From Raphanus sativus (Eukaryota; Streptophyta; Magnoliopsida; Brassicales; Brassicaceae): a stretch of DNA of 64,000 nucleotides. Position numbers and translations under genes: made by a program. This document shows positions 21,604-34,600 of the stretch, one piece after another. Where the stretch lies: assembly GCF_000801105.2 (NCBI RefSeq), contig NC_079516.1:43380908-43444907 (forward strand). The letters are read 5' to 3'. The notes under the pieces were generated by a model. That model was given only the letters and a program-made list of their open reading frames with translations. It was not told the origin of the DNA and did no database searches. Numbering within the stretch: position 1 is the first letter of the stretch; every line of letters starts with the position of its first letter.

Positions 21604-24600
21604 AAAGCCTTAGTTCAACAAATTATCATTTTCATATCACACGCGGACACATGAAGTTTATACTACAATTTTAATTGTATGAAGCATGAGCATAAATTTA
21701 ATAAAAAGTTTCAACAAGTAAAATAATTAAATAATTAAATAATTAAATATTTAAAAAGTTTTATACTGCATAAACCAAGTTATGTACGTGAACTGTCGGA
21801 TAGTCTGATTGCCAAATTACCTTATTTTGAAGTTGTGTGCTCTTTCTTTTAAGTCATTTAATATTTAGACTATTTCTTACTCTCTCTGTCTCAATATATA
21901 GGTATTTTAGCCACGAAAAAAATTGTTTCAAAATAATGTGTTTATATAATGCAAAGCAATTTTTGCATTAGCTGGATATTTTGTGATCAAACCAATAATA
22001 CATATTTTAGTATTGGTCGAAATTGTATATTAAATGCTAAATTTTTTAAAATAATATTTTTCAATATTGACACTTTTAATTAAAACTACCTACATATTAA
22101 AACATAGAGAATATTTAACAGTATGGCCATGCTACTAAAAATGGAAATCCCGATTTTTTTTCTGAAATCCAAAAATTGTTGTCTAAACTTTAGATTATTA
22201 TATAAATTATTTTGATCTGAAAACTATAAACTAAACGTGAACTGTCCATATAAATAAAAAAAATATTTATCTCCAATCATATATAGTCATTAGGTTAAGG
22301 AAACTAATTATATGTAAAATACAGGAATCAAGTTTTATTGGAAGTGTTCAAGTATTAAACCTTTCAAAATGAAAAAAAAAAGCACTTGGTTTAATGTGAT
22401 TGTCTAATATAAGACTTGACATTTTATCTGTTAAATTTGATTCGATTTGTTATTCGTTTCGATTTGATACAAAAAATTTGGATATCCGTAAACTTTCGAA
22501 ACAAAGCAAATACTAAAATTTAATATCCGTTAAAACTGAAGCAAATCATAAATATTAAAATTTTGGGAAGCGGATATGCTCTGATCCGGTAATATATAAA
22601 TACATGTATATCTTGATTATATTTAAAAATTTAAATATATAAAATTATATAATTATTGATTTGAAAAATTATATTCACATTATTACTTATATAAAATTAT
22701 CACAAAAAGGAAGATAAAAAATTTATGACAATTATAACTTTTTCTTATGTTTTGTTATTATAATTGTTAACTAGGTTTTAAAAATTATAAAATATGTAGA
22801 TTCAGTACTTTTAAACTTTTATTCTATATATCACGCAAAAAGAAATATTTTACAAAAAAAAATTGTATCGAATTTTTAAAATATTTTGTATTAATCAAAT
22901 CAGACACAAAAATATGATTGTGTTATTACAGTATTTAAATTCGCTGTAGAAAGCCTTACGGGTGTGTGTATATCAGTATATATATTTGCATATAAACATA
23001 ATTTTATCTTCAAGACCCAAATCTCCATGGTGGAATAGCACGATGGATCCATCTCTACGGTGTAACGTGAGTAAAAAAAGTTTGCAACATGTGGTACCTA
23101 CTACCTACTGGTCATAATCAATTTCTATTGATATATCATCCAAGCATAGTTAGTTTAGTGATTAACGTCTATTATAACAAAAACGTTTATTATCAATATC
23201 AAGACGTAGCGTGGATCTAAAGAAAATGAACAGAGTCAAACAATAAAAATCTAATTTATCGAGAAAAAAACGATAAAGTTAAAACTCAAAAGGTTATACA
23301 GGTTACAATTGATAGTTAGGCTCGGTCAAAGCATAAAAACATTTTATGAATGTCTTTTTTCTGAACACCAAATGATTATATTAAAAGTTAAACGTCAGGT
23401 GGTCACAACCGGAAAATACTCATATAAACCGATAAGATAACACAACTAAAACATAATAAATAATAGAAGTGATTAATGAAAAAAAAGAAACCGGTAGAAA
23501 AATTTTACTTGTAGTCATAGAACCCGCAATTGAAAAAGCACATATAACTCGAATCGATGTTGAAGAATCCAACCAAAGGATTTCGAAACCAGTTGAAAAC
23601 CGACTGAAAATGCTTGGATCTCTTGAATGCAGTGAGGTACGGAGAGGCTGGTTATCCGTGATTTATTATGCATGTAAGCATCAATTTTAATGTATGTTTT
23701 TAGGTTTTAAACTTCAATATATTGTTTATATGTAGTTAATCATGAAGTTCAATCTAAACTGACTATGTTGACAATATAAGATTTTTGGATGAGGGTTTAG
23801 TTGGAATCAATAAGATATACTTTTGGATAAAATAAGTTATAACATTTCTGGATTCGGAAATCTATTTTTCTATTCCTAATTATACCTCTCTTGTTTTTGG
23901 GAGATCGTTTTGAAAAATTGGCAACGATCGAACAAAGAACAAACAGTAAGAAACAAAAAAAAACTCATTAAAAAATCAAATCTCTTATGATATTCTTCTG
24001 CCATTTGTTATAGGTAGGGGATATAATTGGTTTAGTGTTATTATTATTTTAATATCTTTCTTGTCACTATGTGTTGGTTGATGGATTCGGGATCAAGTTG
24101 GCCTATTATTCCTGGATATGCTTAATTCTCAGCTCTTTACCTAACGATGATATAATCATTAACCAAAACAAAGTATTGATGAATTCTTCAAGCCTCGGCT
24201 TCAAGCCACATGAACAAGAAAGAAGACACACTTGGGCCATCAGATTGATCTCGATCAGTAAACCATACATCTAAAGAGGAGCAAGAGACTTAGTTAGTTG
24301 TTAGCGAATTTAGTCTTAAAATACTAAATTGTTAATTTTAGTATGGTGGGATAACATCTTGGTATCCTTACTAGGATAACCTTTAATAATCGAATCAGTA
24401 TCTTCTGGCTTTAGATTTTTCAAGTATTTTCTTCATCATCAGAAAAGAAAAATATAATAAATTACTCAGAGTCAATTAATTGTTTCTCAAACTGCAAAAT
24501 ACCAGAAGAAACATAATAAGGACTGGCTTGTTACCTTCCTCACTAATAGTGTCCTCCCCTGTAGCGTAAAAGTTCAAGTAAAAATCGAAATGCTGATCAG

Positions 24601-24829
24601 TAAATGCGCCATCAAGGAACGTAAGCACAAGGCGTTCTACTTCGAGGGTGCCGAAATTTATATGAGCATTATCAGTTAGAATTGTCAAGGATTAGGGCGG
24701 CATTGAAACTTGACAATTCTCTACCTAAAAAAAATGCGTAAAAACATTTCTTGAGATACTTACTTTTTCTGATGAAAACTATGAATTGAATAAATGTTTT
24801 GGTAGACCTTCAGGTTTGGTTAGGTTATG

Positions 24830-25620
24830 ATTGTGTTTATATGGTGGATCTTGTTAGTAATGGAGGGCGGGAAGGGGAGGTCTTGCTATATCTGGGAAGA
24901 AGTTGGTAAAGATATATTTTAAGTTTCGGAATAAAAACTTGTCGGATTGCATTGTACAGTTCGGTGTAGTTTCTTTAATTGCCTCTTGTATCTATGGTCC
25001 GTTTGATCTTTAAAAATGTTAGCTTTATGGGAACGTCTTAACCGTATTGGTGTGAGTAGAAAAGACAGTTAGTGTGTATTTAAGATTTCAATGATATTTT
25101 ACATAATGGGGAGAAGATTGGTGGACTGTGGCGTGCTGATGATTCCTTTGTACCTTTTAATTAGATGGTTGAAGCTGGTCATTTCAAAGAATTGGTTAGC
25201 CATGGTTATGGTTTCACTTGGGGAGGTCTGAGACATAACTTTGGATCCAATCAAGGCTGGATAGATGTTTTGGAAATCAAGCTTGGTTCAAACAATTTCC
25301 ATTCTCCAATCAATTGTTTTCGGATAAAAGAGGATCAGATCATAGACTGGTACTTATTAAACTCATTGAAGCACATGAAACTTACAGAGGTCGTTTTAGA
25401 TTTGATAAAAGGTTCTTAAAGCTTGATGGCATAAGAAGAATGGTGCTAATGCATGGGATTTTGCTAGTGCATGAAGGGGAGCCTCAGTATATACTTGGCA
25501 AAAGGCTTGCAAAAAGCCTTTGAGTAATTTAAAGAAGAATGTGAATCTCAATTCTTGGGACAGAATTCATCAAGCTGAGTTTGTGCTGGAACAGGAACAA
25601 TATTGTATTCTAAATTTATT
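24830..25620 (+). pseudogene. LINE endonuclease relic, frameshifted
   Basis: Plus-strand fragments fit the apurinic endonuclease half of a plant L1 ORF2: GGLAI near 24870, a HGYGFTWGGLRH stretch at about 25190, then [12 protein letters not shown] and [11 protein letters not shown] in a different frame at 25320-25410. SDHRPV and FRFDKR are the usual motifs there. Frame changes and stops show it is dead. I did not find its ends or a target duplication. Confidence 0.65.
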
Positions 25621-26509
25621 AAATAGATACATAAATTTATTATTAATAAATAATGAAAAATATAAATACATAGTTTTAAAACAGTATTGTATTTTCCTCT
25701 TACATATAGTTATGATATATTTTCACAAAATTCAAATCATCATCATGATGAAGTCCATGAGACTGAGTGTATTACAACTACAACAACAACGTAAATTACC
25801 ATTACTCATTCTTCAAAAAATTTTGGTCTATCTAAAGTTTTACATTGTTAAACTGGATTTAAATAAATAATCTGCGTGTGTTTTTCAATATTTTACAATC
25901 AAAATTAGGAGTATTTTTAATTATAACATAAAAACAATAACAATAATAGAAATTTATCTTTAATTAATTGCATAAAGTATCAAAATATGGTCAATTTGTT
26001 GGTTATCTAGATTATAAGAAATAGTAATTTTAATTTTAATTGAATAAGAAAAATACAATAAATATTTAATATTAGATTTATTAATTAATTCAGTGGCATA
26101 AAATTATAAATATTGTGTAAGGGTTAATCTTAATTTGTATTTCAACTAATATTAGATTAGATATTAGCATCTAGTTACAGAAAAAGAAAAAGGAACAGAC
26201 CTGAATAATATGGTTATTATTTATTGAATTTATTTTCTGATGTATTTTTCTAATTCATCTTTCTTCCCTAATACAATATTCAACGTCTAAGCTAGGAGTT
26301 TACCTTCTATCGTATTTGTTGAATCATCATATATTTCTAAAAAGAAAGTTTCTTTGACAAGTTTCAATTTTCAATTTTATACTTCATTCAAGGGCGACTA
26401 CTCATTAAAGTTAAGTTAGTGGGGACTGGGGATGGTGCAATAAGAAGCTCAAAAGAAAAGATACATTACACAGGAGGAAGATAATCTTCTTCTTTAATGA
26501 TAGCCATTA
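25621..26509. other. AT-rich intergenic DNA, nothing recognised
   Basis: The open frame reaching 25870 is low-complexity (Leu, Ile, Tyr, Gln rich) and shows no family motif. Confidence 0.5.
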
Positions 26510-26846
26510 AAATCATATTTTAGATCATCTTCTTTTTTTTTTTTGCGAAACCAGCCTTTTCATTGATTTTGATTAAACCGAAATAAACCGAGAGAAAGCA
26601 TGTTTGGCTTCGCGGTCAGCTCTATCATTGCACAATCTAGAGATAAACTGAAAGACAACAGAATTAAATTTGGTAGATAGTAGTTGGATGTCGGCAAGGA
26701 GAACCGCAATCTCAAGAAGCTGTCCTTTGATGTTCACAAAATTGACGAAAATCTGAGAGTCCGATAGGATCAGAAGAGCGTTATATCCATATTGAAGCGC
26801 AGAGATCATGGCGTCTCGCAACGCCAAATCATATTTTAGATCATCT
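26510..26846 (-). mobile_element. 5'-truncated LINE tail (RNase H domain) with 21-bp target duplication
   Basis: A 21-bp sequence starting AAATCATATTTTAGATCATC lies at 26510-26530 and again at 26826-26846. The 295-bp insert begins with poly-T, so the element is on the minus strand with a tail preceded by GGTTTCGC. Its coding part is the plant LINE RNase H domain (RVT_3 type): ALRDAMISALQYGYNALLIL, SDSQ, then RLCNDRADREAKHAF. Only the 3' end of ORF2 arrived. Confidence 0.82.
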
Positions 26847-27113
26847 AAAACTAAAGAATTCCACGTGAGAATAAAGATATTATTGTGGTTTGATTTTTCT
26901 TTATCGTTCCGTGGTTTTACCAAAGAAAAGGAAACAAGTTTTTGCCAACTGAAGATATTATTACTAATTGTACAATTAAAAGAACTAAAATAAAAGTTAA
27001 AACTCTTTTGCCTCAAGTAGCCAAAGAGATATCAATGCGAGAACCACTAAACATATGAAATGTATAAATAAATAAAGACAGAAAAAAAAAAGGTTTCTTC
27101 TAACTTTCAAGTT

Positions 27114-29381
27114 TCAACGGTTCTTCCGAATCTTTCTCAGCCTCTCTCGCTCTTCTTCCGCTGCGATCAGCTGCGCTTCCTTTTCATCTTCCTCCCTTGC
27201 AATTCTCGCACTGTATTTGACCAAAACCAAACAAGAATCGTTAATGAACGAATATATTAAGAAGAAACAAATGAATAAAACTCAAGATGTACCTTCGTCT
27301 CTCTTCCTTCATTATATCGTCAAAGTTGGCTTCCATGTTTCTGTCATCATCGTCACGCCCAGCATAACGATTGGTACTGAGATTATTGAAACAACAAAAC
27401 CCACAAGTGTCAGGATAAAAAAAAAAGACTTTATAAAGTGTAATGGAATTGAGAGTAGAGAGAGGAAAAGTTTGAAGCAGTACTTGAACATTTGTCTAAT
27501 CATGCTTAATGCCTTGGCATCCTCTGACATTATTGCAGGCTTCTTCTTCTTCAAAGGCCTCCGATCATCATGCATATCACGCTGTGGAGGTCTCTTGGCT
27601 GCTGGTTTACTCATCATCTGTGGCAAAGTTTATTTCACAAATTAGTGCCTACGGTAATAATTTAGAAACAACGATGTCAAGAATTATTTAATTACCTGGT
27701 GTCTTGAGGTAGGCACTGGTTGTTTTGGGATCATCCGGGAGGTGGTAGGGTTCACCTTTCTCTGTTCTCCCAGCCGTTGCCTAGGATCAGATGCCATTGG
27801 TCTCGACGAGGACGGTGGTCTCTGAGCACTTTGAAGAGAACTCTTTCCCGCCGACATGGAGGGCTTTCTCTCCAACGAAGGCTTAGAAGACAAAGGTCTT
27901 GTTGCTGTGGACCCTGACCGACCAGGACCAACTCCATTACTGCTGCTGCTCATCTGCCTCCTATGATCCACAGGCACCTTTGCAGGAGCTGATCTGGAAC
28001 TTGGCTGGCCATTCCGATTAGCTGACTGGCTATTCATCGTTGTACTTGGCGGTCTCATGGGGGCTTGACGGTTTGCCGAGGAACCAGGTCTCTGGCTTCC
28101 AGAGGATGAAGCCCTTTGTTGCATTTGGTTTCCAGGTCTTGAATTTTGCATTTGGCTACCAGAGGAAGCCGGTCTTGATTTCTGCATTTGGCTGCTGCCA
28201 GACGAAGCTGGTCTCCCCGAGATAGATCTCGACTGCATTTGGCTTCCTGAAGAAGTAGTCGTCGGTCTTGAATTTGGCATTTGGCTGCCTGAGGAACCCG
28301 GTCTTGAATGATTCATTTGGCTGCCAGAGGAAGCCGGTCTAGAATGACCATTCGCAGGTCTCTTATCCTCGCGAGGTGGACCTTGAGCAACTCTGCCATT
28401 GATAGCTGGTGATTGTTTGGGTCTAGCTGATGATTGAGCAGATCGAGCCTCTTGAATATCAGCAAAAAGCCTGTATTAAGTTATCTCCATGAAAATGGTA
28501 TGCTTTAAAAAGATTAAAACAAAGTTTTTCGGTAAGACATTACCTACCAGAATTAGGAAAGGAGCCACTTCGAGACAAAGGTTCCTTCTTGGGAGCTGGG
28601 AGATCTGCATCGTCGGAAAACAAGAAGGAATAGTCTCTAGTGTCCTTGAGAGTCTCAACTTTCCTTCTGGTAGCACTCACAACTTTAGGCCGCTTCTTCT
28701 CATGAGACACATTCCTATCTCCAGAACTGCTCGCTGGAACAGGCCTTTTCTTCTGCACACCACAAACAAGTCCATCAGAACACAAAACAACAACAGGAAA
28801 AAAAAAAACTTTCAAGGGACTAAAAGTAAGAATAATAACAAGGCACACACCGGTTGGTTTGAGTTCTTTATCTCATTTTCTAGCAAGGATTTGCTTTCTT
28901 GTATAACCCTCGAGGATATCACAGGCCGTGAAGGACCAAAGAAGGAACCAAAGCTGTAAAAAGAAAATATATGTTGTAATAAAGATGTAAACACACATTC
29001 GTATGAGATGTTTTGTAAGAAAGGGTGTGATTAAATGCTACCACATACTCGTTGTAAGGGAGTTTTTTTCTTCTGTCTTGAGAAGATGGAGCATTATTAC
29101 TAACACTTCCCTTGCCCGATTTTTTCCTGATAGACTCCTTAATCTTCTGGCGCAACTCAAGATATTCAAGTTCTTCCTTTGGCGGTACTTCTTCTTCCTC
29201 CTCCTCCTCCTCGTACTCATCCAATCCATTATCATCACTATAATAGTCATCATAGCCAGCTTCCTCATCAAGGTCCTGCAAATTGAAATAACACGAATCA
29301 TATTGTTAAAAAAAGATGTAAAGATCTATAGATTAATACAAATTCAAAAAAGAAAAAATTTACTTCTTCATAGGCCTGCAT
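27114..29381 (-). CDS. SPT2-domain chromatin protein
   Basis: Eight exons: 29364-29381, 29049-29275, 28851-28953, 28544-28752, 27696-28470, 27484-27617, 27293-27376 and 27114-27210. All phases agree and give 548 aa. The N terminus is acidic, with a Glu run (EEEEEEEEV). The middle exon encodes a basic Ser/Pro/Gln-rich linker with repeats of the kind SRPASSGSQMQ. The last three exons hold the conserved SPT2 C terminus: KKKKPAIMSEDAKALSMIRQ, NRYAGRDDDDRNMEANFDDI, then a charged EEERERLRKIRKNR helix. SPT2 proteins bind H3-H4 and DNA and restrain histone loss during transcription. It matches Arabidopsis At2g22720/At4g37860 by recall. A 5' UTR intron (about 29410-29821) ends just before the short first coding exon. 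Confidence 0.92.
28120..28350 (-). repeat. degenerate amino-acid repeats in the SPT2 linker
   Basis: About seven imperfect copies of a motif close to SRPxSSGSQM(Q/P/N) lie in tandem, 33-45 bp per unit at DNA level. They look like expansion by unequal exchange or slippage in a disordered linker. Confidence 0.75.
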
Positions 29382-30040
29382 CTTCGCTGTTAGCAATTAG
29401 CAAATCCCCCTGCAAACAAAAAAACTTGATTAATACATGAAAATTAACATTAAAAGAAGCAAAAGTATGAAACTTTATGATAAGCAAACGTTATCACAGA
29501 TCTATAACCAAAAAGTACGAAACTTTATATGAGTGAAAATAAAAATAACAAATTTTAATGACGAATCCGAAGTTAAATCGAGGTAAATAATCGGACTTTG
29601 ACCCAGAAAAAAACTAAAATCGATTTCAAACATATTGTTTACGAGGAATATAAAGCAAATCACCAGATCTGATTTCTTACAAAACAAACCTATCGAAAAA
29701 ACATCAAAAACGACGGATCTGGTCCAAAATTACCTGGATCTGATCTGAAACCGATGAAAAACGACGAAAAAATCGAGAAAATCGATGAGATATGACGGTT
29801 TCTAATTGAGAGAGAAAATACCTTTTCGAAACGGCGAGAGAGCGAAGATGTGTATGGGATCTGCGAGAAGAGAGGGGAAGCGACGAAGGGATAAAAAGGA
29901 GAGGAGGGATACGGTCTCTCTGTCTCGTGGGCTTTTAGGTTTTGTGAGGCATAAAAAGGAAAACAAAAGAAACCCAAGGACCCAGAAGCAAACAGGGCTC
30001 CTGCTGCTATTATGCGCGCCATCTTTTGCATATCCCCAAT
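29382..30040 (-). promoter_or_regulatory. SPT2 gene leader with 5' UTR intron
   Basis: On the minus strand a leader exon ends with TTTCGAAAAG at 29822 before GTATTTTC. The matching acceptor TTTGCAG ends at 29410, 29 bases before the ATG. The leader exon upstream is GA/CT-rich. Long open frames here (29690-30187 minus, 29806-30153 plus) look like chance products of that composition. Confidence 0.55.
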
Positions 30041-30229
30041 CCTTCTCGCTCGCATATCTCTTTTTAAATTGTGGAAATTATATAAAATTAGGTTTTTTTT
30101 TCTGTTTGGTAAGTAGGGAAAATAGTAAAAAGTTTTGCTTCCTTTTTCTATGAATGGAATGAGTGAAATTGAGACTTCTCCTCTCAAGCTGCCTCTCTCT
30201 CTCTCTCGCGCGCGCGCCTTTTAACCTTC

Positions 30230-31624
30230 GGCTAGAGTCCACCCGCAATTTTAGATTTTTAAAAAGGTACCCACACCGACTTTATTATATAATTATCTTG
30301 GTTGATATGCAAGGGTGAGATACATGAATCATAATTTTATAGTTAAGATTACTATTTAAATTTAATAGTATTTTTAAAGTTTAATTAATTATGCTATTAT
30401 ATTGATTAGAAATATTACATAGATGATTTAATAGTCAAAAATTCAGTATCTTATAATTTATATATTAAGTAGTTTTATATTTTTCTTGTAAACTGTCTAT
30501 TGTATCATGGGAAAATAATTTTTTAAATGTCTAGCTATTTCAAATCAACACTTTTAATATCAATTATTACTTGCGCAGATTTAACCATAAAATCAAGGTT
30601 AAAGATGTAAAATTAGATTTAAAGATGTTAATTACTAAAAAGGGGGACTTTAGTTGCAATTAGAAAGGGGACAGAGTTTGGCTTTCAAAACTCATAAACA
30701 CTGAAATTAATTCAGTGTTTTTAGCACCGCACCGGCAACTGAACCGAAAATATTTTGGATCATGGATCAATGTAGTTTGACCTGGTTCGAATGGGTTCGA
30801 CCGGGTTTGGTGTCTGGTTCACGGTTGAACCCGGTCCGACCGCCGGTTCGGTCCAGGTTTAACAACACTGAATTAATTACCTTTATACATTAATTGCAAC
30901 TAGAAACGGAGATGTTAATTGCTTTGTGTGGTTTCCTAACCACAAATCCTTCAATCTCTTATTTTATGTGATATTGCTTTATTCAATTTTTGTATGCACA
31001 TCTAAACAGTTCCCAACTATCAATCTTGTAGTTTGCACTTAAGAAACTAATTCACGCCTTCATGGTTTCATCCTCAAACCTGATTGTTTGGAACTTTTTT
31101 ATATTCTTCCATCTGGAGCAGGCTCAACTAAATCAGGGATTTTGAAGCTAAAAGTAAAAAGAAACTGAACCCTAATTGAAGTATTTTAAACCAAATCAAT
31201 ATTAAACTGAAAAGTAATATCAACGGAGAACAAGTTGAACTGCAACAAGGAACAAGTTAGTGCAACCAAAACGAAAACTCAAACCCTATCTAACTATATT
31301 TTGAAGTTTTATTTTTGAGAAAGGCTTTATATTTTGAAGAATTTGCATATATGTCTTATTTATATACTTCAAAGTCAAACCAATCAAGAAAGCTTAAAAG
31401 AAAACTATCGAAATGCTGACTATTATTTATATATATGTATCATACAAAATCAAACCTTTCGTTAATTTTTTCTTTCACATGAACTTTTTCCTGCATGAAA
31501 ACATACTTAAGTACAAAACAGTACATATAAACGATATATATATATATATATAAACGAGCTATATATACAAGTCTGAATGGTGTAGAGAATCAAGAACGAA
31601 CAAGTCGTTATACGATTTATGATC
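30230..31624. other. intergenic DNA with an inverted-repeat relic
   Basis: Holds a palindromic arrangement at about 30702-30880: ATTAATTCAGTGTT on the left and AACACTGAATTAAT on the right. Between them is a GC-richer segment rich in GGTTCGA/CCGGTT-type repeats. It looks like a small transposon relic, but I cannot assign a superfamily. Nothing else recognised. Confidence 0.4.
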
Positions 31625-34600
31625 TTAGCTATTTGATGAGGTCTCGTAATGGGATTGCTCAGGCAGACTTAGCTGCAGCCGAACCTGAGCATGGGATTCA
31701 TCGGCTGTATCTTCAATATCACGAGTTCCCAATTCATTTCTGATTGACACTGCATAAGCCTGCAAGACAATCAGTTGCCACAATACCACTTTTGTAACTT
31801 CGAAAATATGTCTGGGAGATTTTAAATTATATATTTTCAACGCAAAGTAACTGATGAAGCTTGTATCTTTATTCAACCTTCTTGTGTAGCTCGACGTTTT
31901 CTTGATGAATCCTTTGTACTTTTCTCGACAATTCAAGATTCTCATGGTGAACAAGATTCCTCTGCAAAAGATGAACCAATAATATATAAGAACCTGGAAA
32001 ATAAGAAATGAGAACATAGAACATATGTATTAATACTTTGTCAAAAAGAATAAAAAAGAAGATCATATGTATTAGTAGTATTACTCTGTATTTACATGCG
32101 TGAATATTTTATATCTACGCTCATAGTTAAATACACCATATTTAGTTTCTATTTTTGTATCAAACAAATATTTCTACCATAGATTATTAACGCAAAAGCG
32201 AATCCACGAAAAATAAAGAAGAAATGTTATATCCATCGGAAATTTATTGAGTATTAATAAATATCATTCGAAATTTTCAGCAATAAATAAAAAAACTAGA
32301 AACTAAAATCAGAAAAAGGAAGAAATATTGTTTGCAAAATCACATTTGCGTTTGGTTATAGTTTGCAAAAAGATCTATTATTTAAGAAAAAATCATCTCG
32401 TACTTATATGTAAACACAAACATAAGCATTTACAGTTTGATTTTTCAAAATTGTAACTGATATAAATCATTTAGTACTGACCTTTCTGGTGAGTTCTTTT
32501 ATTTCATTGGTCAGTATCTGTTCCTGCAAAATTCGAGAATATATGATTAGTTTGGATGTCATTCCTATGACAAATTGATTAGTTTAAGTTACATTGTTCA
32601 GTGATTGGTCGTTCTTTGTTTGTGGTTCGAAGTCTATTATTGTTAGAATAAATAAGCAATCTAAGTTACACGTAGATATTAGACCACAGAAAGTCTAATA
32701 TATATATGAAGTTTAACTTCAGTTAGTATATTTTTTTTGAAAAAATATATATATATGAAGTTTAACTTCAGTTAGTATATGATTTTCTTTTTTTTTGGGA
32801 GCGACCGGCCTAAGAAAAACCTTTGTGACAGATTAGATTTAAACTGGACAATGTTATACTAAACGAGGGGTCAAATATTTGGTGACTGCAGACATCTAGC
32901 TTTAGTAAGGTATCAACTCTACCAAAGGACATCTGGTCTGGTTATATTATAGTGTATGACCCAAGAGAGTATTTGGTCCGTCACCACAACAAATTGGCAT
33001 CGGAGCTAAAGTTTTATGATCATTAGTTTGGAGAGAGTATTGTTAGAGTAAATATGCAATTTAAGTTCCACAAAAGGTGTGTTACAAAAAAAAAGTTCCA
33101 CAAAAGGCATTTGGTCTAAAGAAAGTCTAATATATATATATTTGGTCCAATGAAGCTTTGAAAAAAGATCAAGCCGAAAACAAATCATGAAGTTTAGATC
33201 CGAAATGAACAATACTAACAAGAAGTTAATACGTCATATGGAAGGCATCTCGATCGTCATGCACAACATCTATCATCGAACTTTAATATATATGCAATTT
33301 AAGTTCCACAAAAGGCATTTGGTCTAACTCTTCTACGTAGAGTGTAAAGGCATATAGTTCACTACAACAAATTCCTATTGGATCTAAGGTTTCGTAGTCT
33401 TTGCTTTGAGGGAAAGATTTGTTTAAATAAATAAGCAATCCAAGTTTTTCATTAGATATTATTCCAAAGAAAGGATCTAATATATATATATTTGGTTCAA
33501 TGAAGCTTTTTGAAAAACAATCAAGTCGAAAATAATTTATGAAGTTTAGATCTGAAATGAACAATATTAACAAGAAGTTAAACATACGCATTAGTTCAAA
33601 AAAAAAAGAATAAGTTAAACATACGTCATTTCATTTGGACATCTAGCTCTATTGAAGACCCAGGAAGGCATCTCGCTCGTCATGTACATCATCTATCATT
33701 GAACTTTAATATATATGTGTGAGTGTGTGTGTAGAGAGATAGATATTACCTTTTTAATACGAATTCCACGTAAACTCATTTCAAGTTGGCTTTCTATATT
33801 GTGCAACTCCTTGACGCTCAGACCATTTAATTGCTGTCCCGTTAGTTGTCTGCTTCATACAAAAAGTTTATTGTGATTTAATTGCATGTACAGTATTCTA
33901 TTGCATTTAATTACATGTTTACACAGTCGTCATAAATACACATTTAACATTAGGAACATACAATTGTTATATGTATTTCGACCTTTTCAAAATGTAAAAA
34001 GAAGAAGAAGACAGTGGACATGCCAGATAGGCAACAATTTAGCTGAACAGATATAAACAAAAACTGAATAAAGAGATGGGATGAGCTTCTGTTGAGAATC
34101 ACACATGGCAAAGTGAGAAAAGACCAATACTAGTGTATAAAAGAAACGTGAGCTAAACTACAAATTTAGATACTAGTTACTTTTTTAGCCTAAAATTCAT
34201 AATTACTCGCAATTTTTAAAACAAGTACGTAACATACCGATGAGTTTCCTGCAATGAGTGCAGTTCTTGTCTTAGAGTTGTGGCCTCTCTCTGCCAAAAC
34301 TACAACAACACAACCTACCTCATCAACTCTCAAACTCAAACTCAAGTTTAATAATACAAACATGATTAAGATCTTTATTAGTATAACTGCATCTCCTCTT
34401 GTGTATTGTGCCATTTTTGAATAGTCTACGTACCTTAACTTCTGATGCAGGGTTCAATAGTTGTTGCTGCTCCATCCTGGTCTTGTTGAATCGTTCTATA
34501 GTCGATTTCAAACTGTTCATTTCAGTATATTGAAATTGTAGTTAGTTTATACTTTATAGTGTTTACTTCCTTCTAGTTAAATAATAATTCTATTTTGTAA

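Larger units (their letters stand above)
20981..24829. other. 3.8 kb AT-rich intergenic DNA, no gene recognised
   Basis: Several short open frames exist (such as 23469-23690, 24071-24274 and minus 24476-24688), but none shows a family motif, splice structure or coding composition that I can defend. Near 22440-22600 there is a repeat-like sequence (GGATATCCGTA) reminiscent of dispersed Brassicaceae repeats. One T-only micro-insertion is at 21562-21603. Confidence 0.5.

Noticed and set aside
27217..27645. 142-codon plus-strand frame opposite the SPT2 C terminus
   Set aside because: It runs through two SPT2 exons and an intron on the opposite strand; only the minus strand has family motifs.
29690..30187. 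165- and 115-codon open frames upstream of SPT2
   Set aside because: They overlap on opposite strands in a GA/CT-rich leader and show no motif. A 5' UTR with an intron explains the region.
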